DNA from: Planctomycetota bacterium
GTDB taxonomy: Bacteria; Planctomycetota; UBA11346
Length of the DNA stretch: 35,696 bases
Direction: 5' to 3'
Assembly (NCBI GenBank): GCA_013696105.1
Contig: JACCZE010000124.1
Coordinates: 1-35,696, forward strand
Shown here: positions 1 through 7,296 of the stretch, in pieces
How positions within the stretch are numbered: the stretch's first letter is position 1
Layout of the letters: every line of letters begins with the position of its first letter
Translations under genes and position numbers: made by a program
Notes under the pieces: generated by a model
The model's input: the letters and a program-made list of their open reading frames with translations, nothing else
Database searches by the model: none
Told to the model about the DNA's origin: nothing

Positions 1-102
1 AATAAAAGAAGCAGGGCTAGAACCGGGCGCATGGCGGAAGCATGTGGCGGATCGCCGTCGGTTGAAGCGGCATGCCGGCGCAGCGAGCGAGCATCGCTTG
101 CA
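1..102. other. intergenic, window edge
   Basis: Region downstream of the FHA kinase stop codon at the left edge of the window. No gene, convincing hairpin or promoter could be recognised in it. Confidence 0.4.
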
Positions 103-2742
103 TCAATCGCTGGCGAGCACCTGCAGATCGTCGAGCTTCCACACGAAGCCGCCGACTTCGAAGCGCAGCTGCGAACCAGCCGGGATCCGCGCCTGCTCGA
201 CGCTGGCGACGACCTCATCGTCGATGAGCACGGTCAGGGTGCCGGCCCGGCACGAGAGGCGCACGCGCATGCGCTCGGTGAGCGCGTGCTCATGCTCGTT
301 CTCGATCGCGCCTGCCGTCGCCTGCACCTTGAGCCGGACCCTCTCGGGCGAGATCCGCAGACTGAGGTTGACGTTCTGCCCGTCGACGCACGAGATGACC
401 GCCTCGGCATCCTGAGGATCCTTGGTGGCGAGCGCGAGCGACAGGCTCGCGCTCCAGCTCTCGCCCCCCACCGGGACCGTGCAGGCCAGACCGCAGGTGT
501 CCTCGCCCGAGAGCGCCCCGTTCGCGAGCACCGGATCGCCCTGCAGGGTATCGATGAACTGAAGGTCGCCGATGTCGTCGAACGACAGGATCGCCGCCTC
601 ATTGCCCAGAAGCGCCTCGCGGCGACGCAATGCCGCGCCACTCGCGAGCGCGGGATCGGCGAGCAGCTTCTTGGCCTGCGCCAGGCTGTTGGCGTCGCCC
701 GAGATCATCAGCGCCGCTGCCGCTGGGATGGCGGCGGTGCCGCGGCTCGCCAAGAGGGCGCCGTGGGTGGCGTTCCAGCTGCCCTTCCATTGCGGTCTGA
801 TCGCCGCGGCCTCGCTGACCAGGGTGTGGAACTGACGGTGAAGTCCGGCCACCGGAGTCGCCGTGAAGGCCGGCTCCAGCGAGGTCGCGAGCGGAACCAG
901 CTGATCCAGCTGGCCAGCCTCGAGCGCGCGCCGCGCTTGGCGGCGCGCATCGTCGAGCCGTTGCTTCAGCTTGGCCAGCGCCTCCTGGTAGCGCGCTTCC
1001 GCGTCACCGCGGTTGGCGCCGATGGTCACGTCGCGCAAGGCAGCGAGCTGGCGCAGCCGAACGGAAAGCCCTCCCGCATCCGCCGCGCTGGGCATGGCCG
1101 CGAGGCTCTTCTGGTAGGAGGCATCGGCATCGCTCTGGAGCTGGCTGGTGCGCAGTCGGACCGGTCCCACGATGTCGCTGTCGGGAGCCCCGGCCGCGAG
1201 TTCGGCGGAAAAACGCGCGAGCGCGAGTTCGGCCGCACCCCAATCGCCGCGTTCGGCGCTGGCATCGATCTTCGGGGAGAGCTGCTGCCAGCGCTCGACC
1301 CATGCATCCTTGGTCGGAGGTGGCTTCGGGACGTCGGGGCGCCGCGGCGGGGTGATGTCGGACGGACCGCGGCCGGTCCGAGGCAGCGGAACCGATGGCG
1401 GCTCGGGCCTCTGCTCGAGCTGCTGGGAGAGACGCGACAGATCAGGCAAGCCCACGAAGCCGATGACCACGGCGATCGCGACGACGCACAGCAGCATCAT
1501 CGCGCGCGACTGCAGGTTCGAGGACCGCCGCTGCTCGACGCGCTTGCGTGCGCGCTCGGCGATCTTCGCGCGCGCGCTGTCCTCGGCGCCCTCCGCGTGC
1601 GCGCCGGGGGTCACGATCTCGCGCAGCGCGCGGAGCTCGGCGACGACCTCGTCCATCGAGGCGAAGCGCCACTCGACATTCTTGTTCATCATGCCGACCA
1701 GCAGCTGGTCGATCTTGGGCGGAAGGCCGAGGTTCGCCGCGATCTCGGGGACCGGCTGCTTCTCGTGCGCGGCGACCACCTCCTTGAAATTCGCTCCGCC
1801 GAACGGGACCTTGCCGGTGAGGGAGTGGAAGATCACGCAGCCGAGCGAGTAGATGTCGCTGCGCACGTCGCTGGTGCCGCCCTTCGCCTGCTCGGGCGAC
1901 AGGTAGAACACCTGCTTGGTGGCGGCGTGCGCCTGCACCAGGCGGCTTTCCTTCCCGGTCAGCCCGGCGATGCCGATGTCGAGGATCTTCACGTGGCCGG
2001 TCTCGGTCAGCATGATCGTCGCCGGCTTCACATCGCCGTGCACGATCCCCGCGTTGTGCGCGGCCTGCAGGGCGAGCGCGGTCTTCTCGGCGATCAGCAG
2101 GGCCAGCGAAGGCTCCATGGCGCCATCGCGCTTGAGCAGCTGCTCGAGCGTGTCGCCCGTCATCAGCTCCATGGTGTACCACAGGATGTTGGCGTCGTGC
2201 CCGCACTCGTGGATGCGCACGATGCCGTCGTGGGTGATCGAGCAGGCCTTGGTCACCATCTTCAGGAAACGCTCGCCGAACCCCGGATCCGATGCGGCCA
2301 GGCGCGGATCCATGATCTTGAAGGCGACACCACGCTGCAGCGCGACCTGCTCGGCGGTGTAGATCGTCCCCGTGACTCCGCGGCCGATGAGCCCGGTGAT
2401 GCGATGTCCGGCGATGGTCTGGCCGACCAGGTCCTTGCCCATCAGCGACTTCAGGTCCTGCGAGGCGTGGGCGTCGTCGTTGAAACGGATCTCGCTCTTG
2501 CCGATGACGATGATGTCCTTGTCGTGCAGCTGTGCGCGCTGCTTCAGCGACTTGCCGTTGAGGCTAGTGCCGTTCGCCGATTCCAGGTCCTCGAGCCACC
2601 ATTCGCCGTCGACCAGGAACACCCGAGCGTGCTGCCGGCTGGCCTTGTCGTCGGTGATCTTCAGTCCGCAATCGCGTTTGCGTCCGATGACGCACTCCGC
2701 CTGCAGGGGAATGGATGTCGTGCCATGGACCAGGTTCGCCAT
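103..2742 (-). CDS. FHA domain Ser/Thr protein kinase, membrane-anchored, atypical catalytic loop
   Basis: Predicted 879-residue signalling kinase. An N-terminal FHA phosphothreonine-binding domain (about residues 17-87; RKRD, SRQH and NGT motifs) precedes a Hanks-type kinase domain (about 114-375) with glycine loop GRGVTG at 120-125, Lys142 in AFKIM, catalytic loop HGDVKPAT at 235-242, DIG at 255-257 and SPE in place of APE near 282. One membrane segment at about 414-432 puts the C-terminal half outside the cytoplasm. That half has a proline-rich linker, alanine-rich helices and a final beta-rich region (about 720-879) resembling a LamG/concanavalin-type sandwich. The usual catalytic-loop Asn is Thr242, so activity may be reduced. 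ATG 2742 is chosen because the FHA domain begins there; upstream in-frame codons lack domain homology, and a -10-like TACATT lies 6 bases before the ATG. Substrate unknown. Confidence 0.88.
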   Translation of the reverse strand: MANLVHGTTSIPLQAECVIGRKRDCGLKITDDKASRQHARVFLVDGEWWLEDLESANGTSLNGKSLKQRAQLHDKDIIVIGKSEIRFNDDAHASQDLKSLMGKDLVGQTIAGHRITGLIGRGVTGTIYTAEQVALQRGVAFKIMDPRLAASDPGFGERFLKMVTKACSITHDGIVRIHECGHDANILWYTMELMTGDTLEQLLKRDGAMEPSLALLIAEKTALALQAAHNAGIVHGDVKPATIMLTETGHVKILDIGIAGLTGKESRLVQAHAATKQVFYLSPEQAKGGTSDVRSDIYSLGCVIFHSLTGKVPFGGANFKEVVAAHEKQPVPEIAANLGLPPKIDQLLVGMMNKNVEWRFASMDEVVAELRALREIVTPGAHAEGAEDSARAKIAERARKRVEQRRSSNLQSRAMMLLCVVAIAVVIGFVGLPDLSRLSQQLEQRPEPPSVPLPRTGRGPSDITPPRRPDVPKPPPTKDAWVERWQQLSPKIDASAERGDWGAAELALARFSAELAAGAPDSDIVGPVRLRTSQLQSDADASYQKSLAAMPSAADAGGLSVRLRQLAALRDVTIGANRGDAEARYQEALAKLKQRLDDARRQARRALEAGQLDQLVPLATSLEPAFTATPVAGLHRQFHTLVSEAAAIRPQWKGSWNATHGALLASRGTAAIPAAAALMISGDANSLAQAKKLLADPALASGAALRRREALLGNEAAILSFDDIGDLQFIDTLQGDPVLANGALSGEDTCGLACTVPVGGESWSASLSLALATKDPQDAEAVISCVDGQNVNLSLRISPERVRLKVQATAGAIENEHEHALTERMRVRLSCRAGTLTVLIDDEVVASVEQARIPAGSQLRFEVGGFVWKLDDLQVLASD

Positions 2743-2748
2743 GGACGG

Positions 2749-2776
2749 AATGTAGCGGCGCATCCAGCTGCGCCAA
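2749..2776 (-). promoter_or_regulatory. candidate promoter of the FHA kinase (leaderless)
   Basis: On the minus strand TTGGCG (2776-2771), a 16-base spacer and TACATT (2754-2749) precede ATG 2742 by only 6 bases. No Shine-Dalgarno is visible. If the promoter is right, the transcript starts at or next to the start codon. Confidence 0.4.
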
Positions 2777-2790
2777 AGGCATTGGCGCGC

Positions 2791-2817
2791 TTGTGCTGGC
2801 GGCATCGCGGGCACCGT
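2791..2817 (+). promoter_or_regulatory. candidate promoter of the TIM-barrel gene
   Basis: TTGTGC (2791-2796), a 15-base spacer and CACCGT (2812-2817) lie 18 bases upstream of ATG 2836. A GAGG Shine-Dalgarno follows at 2827-2830. The hexamers are weak matches to consensus. Confidence 0.3.
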
Positions 2818-2835
2818 GGCGGCACCGAGGTCCCC

Positions 2836-3756
2836 ATGTCCATCCCCGTTCCCGCCACCCCCGCGATCGCCAACGCGAACGACGGCACCGCCGCGGCCCC
2901 CTACCTGCGCACCGATCTGAACCTGGGTTCGGTGTGGCAGCTCCCCGCATCATCGACGGGGCCGCGCGGGGACGACGAGACCATCCTGCGCGCGGTGAAG
3001 GCGGCCGGTTATCGCGGCGTCCAGGGCGGAGACCGCCCCATCGCCAGGCGCCTCGGCCTGGGGTGGACCGGTGGCGGTCGGATCAACGCCCCCGAGGATG
3101 CCGAGCGCCTCGCGATCGAACTCGCAGCCGCCGGGGCCGACGCGGCGAGCGTCCACGTCGGCTGGGGCATGGAATCCGACGCTGAGATCGACCGGCTGGT
3201 CGAAGCGATCATCGCGGCCTCGGTTCGCCATGGCGTGCCGATCTACATCGAGACCCACCGCGCGACCATCACCCAGGACATCTGGCGGACGGTTCGGATG
3301 GTGGAGCGCCACCCCGGCGTGCGGTTCAATGCCGATTTCAGCCACTGGTACACCGGCCTCGAGATGCCCTACGGCGACATCGAAGCGAAATGGACATTCC
3401 TGCAGCCGGTCTTCGACCGCGTGCGCTTCATGCACGGCCGCATCGGCAATCCCAGCCACATCCAGGTGCTGGTGAACGAGGGCGAAGCGGGCGCCGCCCA
3501 GACCTTCGTCGCGCACTTCCGCGAGATGTGGACGCGATCGTTCCTCGGCTTCCTGCGCACCGCCAGGCCAGGCGACTATATCAGCTTCAATCCCGAGCTG
3601 CTGCCGGCGAGCATCCATTACGCCCGGCTGTTCCCGACCGCGGACAACGGCTGGGACGAGGAGACCGACCGCTGGCAACAGGCCGCGGTGCTGACGCGCA
3701 TCGCCCGCGACTGCTTCTCTCAAGCGCAGCGGCGGATGGTGGTTGGCGCCGACTGA
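2836..3756 (+). CDS. sugar phosphate isomerase/epimerase-like TIM-barrel protein
   Basis: Predicted 306-residue cytoplasmic protein resembling the xylose isomerase-like/AP endonuclease family 2 TIM barrels that are abundant in PVC bacteria. Visible features are repeated strand-helix units and candidate metal ligands: Glu139 (IYIETHR), Asp167/His170 (NADFSHW), His200 (RFMHGRIG) and Glu254 (FNPELLP). These have the Glu/Asp/His/Glu character of divalent-metal sites in this superfamily; the assignment is by pattern only. The start is ATG 2836, with GAGG five bases upstream; the reading frame is open far upstream only because it runs opposite the kinase gene. It is divergent from the kinase. Substrate unknown; isomerase, epimerase or lyase activity are all possible. 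Confidence 0.75.
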   Translation: MSIPVPATPAIANANDGTAAAPYLRTDLNLGSVWQLPASSTGPRGDDETILRAVKAAGYRGVQGGDRPIARRLGLGWTGGGRINAPEDAERLAIELAAAGADAASVHVGWGMESDAEIDRLVEAIIAASVRHGVPIYIETHRATITQDIWRTVRMVERHPGVRFNADFSHWYTGLEMPYGDIEAKWTFLQPVFDRVRFMHGRIGNPSHIQVLVNEGEAGAAQTFVAHFREMWTRSFLGFLRTARPGDYISFNPELLPASIHYARLFPTADNGWDEETDRWQQAAVLTRIARDCFSQAQRRMVVGAD

Positions 3757-3786
3757 CGGACCAGGCGCCCGTTTTCATGGGTGCTG

Positions 3787-3836
3787 CGTGCTCCGTCCCC
3801 GCTCCTGAGTCGACCCCAGACAGCCGGTCGAAACTT
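3787..3836. repeat. possible degenerate copy of the heptad-hairpin element
   Basis: The gap between the convergent TIM-barrel and glycosyltransferase genes holds CGTGCTCCGTC (3788-3798) and, about 25 bases on, GACAGCCG. Both are signature strings of the element at 17.8-25.0 kb. I see no complementary right arm, so it would be a decayed or partial copy, or chance. Confidence 0.25.
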
Positions 3837-3895
3837 TCCGCCGATCCACTCGCGCGCATGGGCCGGGCCAGCCGCGCGACCGCGCTTGCATACAT

Positions 3896-5725
3896 TCACG
3901 GTTTTGTCGCTGGGCCCTCGTCCAAGCCATGCACGGTCTTCTCCCAGTAATGCGGCTTGAACAGCAGCTGCCACACCGCTTTCCACGCCCCGATGCTGAT
4001 CAGCACCCAATAGATCGGGCTGGCCAGCGCCGCCCACCACATGCCGCGCTGCCCAGGTCGGCGGCCGGCGAGCGCCGCGATCAGCACGAACAGCAGGTTG
4101 CCGACGAACAGGCAGATCGCCGCCGCGAAGAACACCTGGCTCATGGTCGAAAGCACCGGGTCCTCGTTCCGGCCCGAGTACATCATCTGCCAGCTGTAGC
4201 GCAGCTTCTCGCGGTCGTGGGTGGTGAGCACCTCCCACAGTCCGTACCCGTTGGCGAGATCCAGGCCGATCAAGGTCGCATGCACGCCGGCGACGCACCA
4301 CAGGATCAGGTTGAACGCCGCGAGCGACGACACGCAGAAGACCGACAGGAAGAATCCGAGCGCGGCCCATGGGCCGAGGCGTGCGACCAGGTGGATCGGG
4401 CGTCGCGACCACACCAGGTGGGTGATCAGGTAGCCCTTGAGCCAACGACTGCGCTGGCGGATCCAGTTGCCTAGGTGCGAATTCGCCTCTTCCCAGGTCG
4501 TGCTGTCCAGGGTCATGGTGCGGTGGCGCGCCATGTACAGGCGCACGCCGAGATCGCAGTCCTCGGTCACGTTGAACGGATCCCAACCACCGAGCTCGCG
4601 CAGCACCGAGGTGCGGAAATGGTTGCTGGTCCCGCCGAGCGGGATCGGCACACCCAGGCGCACGAGACCGCCGAGGTAGCGGCGGAACCACACGTTGTAT
4701 TCCAGAGCGAACCAGCGCGTGAGCAGGTTCTGGCGGTGGTTGTGGTAGGCGAGCTGTGCCTGCAGGCAGGCGACGCGCGGATCGGCGAGCGCGAAGGCGC
4801 ACACCGCCTGCTTGAGCTGATCCGGCTCTGGACGGTCCTCGGCGTCGAAGATGACCAGGAAGTCACCGCGCGCGCGCTCGAGCCCGTGGTTGCAGGCGCG
4901 CGGTTTGGTCTTGGGCTGTGCATGCGGCACCACCACCACTTCGGCCCAGGCGGGCACCCCGGCCGCCATCACGGCGTCGTAGGTTTCGGCATCGTCCGCT
5001 TCGAGCAGCAGCTTCACGTCGAGCCGATCCGCCGGGTAGTCGAGCTGCGCCAGGTTGTGCAGGATCTTCTTCGCGACGTTGCGCTCCTTGTAGAGCGGGA
5101 CGAGCACGGTGTAGAGCGGCCACCCAGACGCCGGAGGGACGAGCGCGTCGGTGCGCGCCCCCTGGTGTCCGCCGACGGCGATCGCGAGCACGCGGAAGGT
5201 GATCGCCAGGAAGTAGATCAGGCAGATCACGCCGGTGACCACCCCCAGGCAGACCAGGAGGTCGTAGAGCAGGAGGTACACCAGCGCGACCGCGGCGAAG
5301 CCGAAGTACGGTTCGAGACCAGCGGGCACTCCGCGCGGTTTCACCAGCGCACCCGCCGTGCTGGCGACGACCGCGGCGATGGCCATGCCGATCAGGCACG
5401 ACCCGGCATTGCCGAAGTGGGCGTTCATCCAATGCGCCATCGCGGTCGCATCCTCGGGCAGGACCGCGGCATCGCCCGCGAGATGCGATCCGATCGCTCC
5501 GCCAAGCATGGCGACGATGGCGCCGATCACGATCCATAGCCACGACACCGTGGTCCAGGCGCAGGTCGCTCGGTGGGCCTCGAGATAGCGTCGCACCAGC
5601 GGATCGCCGCCGCCCTCAGCCGGCACGCGGATGACCTGGACACCCGCCGGAGACGGCGGGACGCCTGGGGCTCCCGAGGCGTCCGCCGCCGTCGCCTCTG
5701 CGCTGCCGGGAGTCGGAGGAATCAT
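3896..5725 (-). CDS. membrane glycosyltransferase, family 2 (cellulose synthase-like)
   Basis: Predicted 609-residue inner-membrane processive-type glycosyltransferase. After a Pro/Ala-rich N-terminus come membrane segments at about 57-80, 108-125 and 139-183, then a GT2 catalytic domain with the classic set of motifs: Asp244-Asp245 (LLLEADDAE), DAED at 294-297, TED at 387-389 and QRSRW at 424-428. Further membrane segments follow (about 448-480 and 530-600). This D,D,D,QxxRW arrangement is characteristic of cellulose/hyaluronan-synthase-like enzymes that polymerise a nucleotide sugar while exporting the chain; the actual polymer is unknown, and I see no PilZ domain or bcs-like neighbours. 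ATG 5725 has GGAG five bases upstream. It follows tsaE on the same strand after 51 bases and may be co-transcribed. Confidence 0.85.
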   Translation of the reverse strand: MIPPTPGSAEATAADASGAPGVPPSPAGVQVIRVPAEGGGDPLVRRYLEAHRATCAWTTVSWLWIVIGAIVAMLGGAIGSHLAGDAAVLPEDATAMAHWMNAHFGNAGSCLIGMAIAAVVASTAGALVKPRGVPAGLEPYFGFAAVALVYLLLYDLLVCLGVVTGVICLIYFLAITFRVLAIAVGGHQGARTDALVPPASGWPLYTVLVPLYKERNVAKKILHNLAQLDYPADRLDVKLLLEADDAETYDAVMAAGVPAWAEVVVVPHAQPKTKPRACNHGLERARGDFLVIFDAEDRPEPDQLKQAVCAFALADPRVACLQAQLAYHNHRQNLLTRWFALEYNVWFRRYLGGLVRLGVPIPLGGTSNHFRTSVLRELGGWDPFNVTEDCDLGVRLYMARHRTMTLDSTTWEEANSHLGNWIRQRSRWLKGYLITHLVWSRRPIHLVARLGPWAALGFFLSVFCVSSLAAFNLILWCVAGVHATLIGLDLANGYGLWEVLTTHDREKLRYSWQMMYSGRNEDPVLSTMSQVFFAAAICLFVGNLLFVLIAALAGRRPGQRGMWWAALASPIYWVLISIGAWKAVWQLLFKPHYWEKTVHGLDEGPATKP

Positions 5726-5767
5726 GGATCTCCAGTGCCTACAATGAACGCGCGGCGGCGTTGTGAC

Positions 5768-5788
5768 CCGGCCGGATCACCCGGCCGG
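5768..5788 (-). terminator. GC-rich hairpin over the tsaE stop codon
   Basis: Two CCGGCCGG octamers (5768-5775 and 5781-5788), each also self-complementary, flank a 5-base spacer containing part of the tsaE stop. No T-run follows on either strand. It could attenuate or pause transcription between tsaE and the glycosyltransferase, but it is not a classical intrinsic terminator. Confidence 0.3.
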
Positions 5789-6259
5789 AGCCTCGGGAGG
5801 AAGCATCCGCTCGATGACCGGCAGCTGCAACCGTTTCCCCGCCGGAGGGATCACATCGGCGATGCGCCCGCCGGCGCCATCGTGATCGATGCGCACCCGC
5901 CAGCAGCGGTCGCCGGCGAAGGCGTCCGCCACGCGCTCGGCCCATTCCACCACCGCGACCGCTCCGTCGGCTGCCTCGTCGAAGCCCAGGGCACCGAGTC
6001 CAGCCGCCGAAGAGAGCCGATAGGCGTCGACATGGACGACGCGCAGGCGGGCCTGGTAGATATGCATGAGCGTGAAGGTCGGGCTGGCGACCTGTGCGGG
6101 ATCGCCGCCCAGGGCAGCGACCAGAGCGCGCACCAACGTGGTCTTACCCGCACCGAGCGGGCCATCGAGGCATAGGACGTCGCCTGCGACCAGCTGCGAT
6201 GCGAGCGCGTCGGCCAATCGTGCGGTGGCCTGCGGATCCGGGAGCGGAAGCGGAAGCAT
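5777..6259 (-). CDS. tsaE: tRNA threonylcarbamoyladenosine biosynthesis ATPase TsaE
   Basis: Predicted 160-residue TsaE, the P-loop ATPase that works with TsaB and TsaD to make the t6A37 modification of ANN-decoding tRNAs. The family signature is clear: Walker A GPLGAGKTT, the SPTFTLMHIY segment, HVDAYRL and a VVEWAERV strand matching the VEWxER motif. Length agrees with the usual 150-160 residues. ATG 6259 is preferred; a TTG at 6292 would add 11 residues, and neither has an evident Shine-Dalgarno. tsaB and tsaD are not in the window. It lies upstream of the GT2 gene on the same strand and is divergent from the ABC ATPase. Confidence 0.92.
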   Translation of the reverse strand: MLPLPLPDPQATARLADALASQLVAGDVLCLDGPLGAGKTTLVRALVAALGGDPAQVASPTFTLMHIYQARLRVVHVDAYRLSSAAGLGALGFDEAADGAVAVVEWAERVADAFAGDRCWRVRIDHDGAGGRIADVIPPAGKRLQLPVIERMLPPEAPAG

Positions 6260-6378
6260 CCCGGCAGGATGGATGGAGGCGGCCGACGGCAACGGCCCAT
6301 GTCCATGCGCGTGTCATGTCCATGCGTGAGCCGGGTGCGACTGGCGCCACGCCACCTCCCTTGGATGATCCCCACGGC

Positions 6379-7188
6379 ATGCTCGATCTGATCGACGTCG
6401 GCAAGAGCTTCTACGACCCCAAGCGCGGCGAAGTCAAGGCGGTCGACCGCATCAGCGCGTCGATCCCCGGCGGGGTCCTGGCGCTGGTCGGAGCCAATGG
6501 CGCGGGCAAGAGCACGCTCCTGCGCCTGGTGTCGACGCTGCTGATACCGGATCGCGGTCGGGTGATCGTCGACGGCATCGACACCCGCGCGTCGCCCGAA
6601 CTCGTGCGCGCGCGCCTGGGGTACCTCTCGACCACCACGCGCATGTACCAGCGTCTGACCGGCATCGAACTGCTGCGGTACGTCGGCGGCTTCTTCGGCC
6701 TCTACGGCGCCGAGTTGGAAAAGCGCATCGCCCAGCAATCGGAGGTGTTCGGGCTGGACGCCTTCATCGATCAACGCATCGACGGACTGTCGACCGGCCA
6801 GCTCCAACGCCTGAACCTGGCGCGCACGCTCCTGGGCGAGCCGCGCATCCTCATCCTCGACGAGCCGACCACCGGCCTGGACATCCTCGCCGCCTGGCAG
6901 GTGGTCGAAGCGGTGCGCGCTGCCACCCGCCCAGACCGCCTGATCATCCTCGCTACCCACATCATGCATGAAGTCGAACGCACCGCCGATCGGCTGTGGG
7001 TCCTGCGCAAGGGCAAGCTCATCTTCGATGGCGCCCCCAGCCGACTCGGCACCGGAAAAGACTTCGAGGACGCCGTCCACGGCATGCTCACCGACGAAGC
7101 GCACCGCGTCTCGATGAGCGAACGCATCGACGTCCTCCCCCACGCATCCGCGAGCGCCGCTCCCCCGTCCAACCAGGACGCGCCATGA
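6379..7188 (+). CDS. ABC transporter ATP-binding protein (NatA-like)
   Basis: Predicted 269-residue cytoplasmic ATPase driving the permease encoded next. It has Walker A GANGAGKST, the Q-loop region, an LSTGQ signature, Walker B ILILDEPTTGLD and switch His in ATHIMHEVE, in normal order. The family is the ABC-2 drug/Na+/polysaccharide export ATPases; NatA of the NatAB sodium exporter is the closest type because the partner is NatB-like. ATG 6379 begins the conserved core. ATG 6316 or 6322 would add a Pro/Gly-rich segment whose third codon positions are less GC-rich than the gene, which argues against them. No Shine-Dalgarno is visible at any of these starts. Confidence 0.88.
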   Translation: MLDLIDVGKSFYDPKRGEVKAVDRISASIPGGVLALVGANGAGKSTLLRLVSTLLIPDRGRVIVDGIDTRASPELVRARLGYLSTTTRMYQRLTGIELLRYVGGFFGLYGAELEKRIAQQSEVFGLDAFIDQRIDGLSTGQLQRLNLARTLLGEPRILILDEPTTGLDILAAWQVVEAVRAATRPDRLIILATHIMHEVERTADRLWVLRKGKLIFDGAPSRLGTGKDFEDAVHGMLTDEAHRVSMSERIDVLPHASASAAPPSNQDAP

Positions 7189-7214
7189 TACGCGAGCCAG
7201 CCGACCGGGGGGCC

Positions 7215-7234
7215 CGGGGGGTGGCAGCCCCCCG
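7215..7234 (+). promoter_or_regulatory. 7-bp GC hairpin between ATPase and permease genes
   Basis: CGGGGGG (7215-7221), loop TGGCAG and CCCCCCG (7228-7234) form a perfect 7-bp stem. No T-run follows, so it may act as attenuator or mRNA stabiliser rather than terminator. It sits just before the separate permease promoter. Confidence 0.35.
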
Positions 7235-7263
7235 TGATACGAGTAAACGACTCGGCGGAGACG

Positions 7264-7269
7264 TATAAT
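7264..7269 (+). promoter_or_regulatory. -10 element TATAAT of the permease/protease gene
   Basis: A perfect TATAAT in GC-rich DNA, 27 bases before the GTG start at 7297, with a GGAG Shine-Dalgarno (7286-7289) between. No good -35 is visible, so it may need an activator. It implies the permease can be expressed separately from the ATPase. Confidence 0.45.
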
Positions 7270-7296
7270 GGACGACAGTCCAGTCGGAGCGCGGCC

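Noticed and set aside
31-2835. Long open frame on the plus strand in front of the TIM-barrel gene (over 900 codons)
   Set aside because: It lies opposite the FHA kinase, whose domains are recognisable; the content is Arg/Gly/Asp-rich without domains. Open antisense frames are expected in GC-rich DNA.
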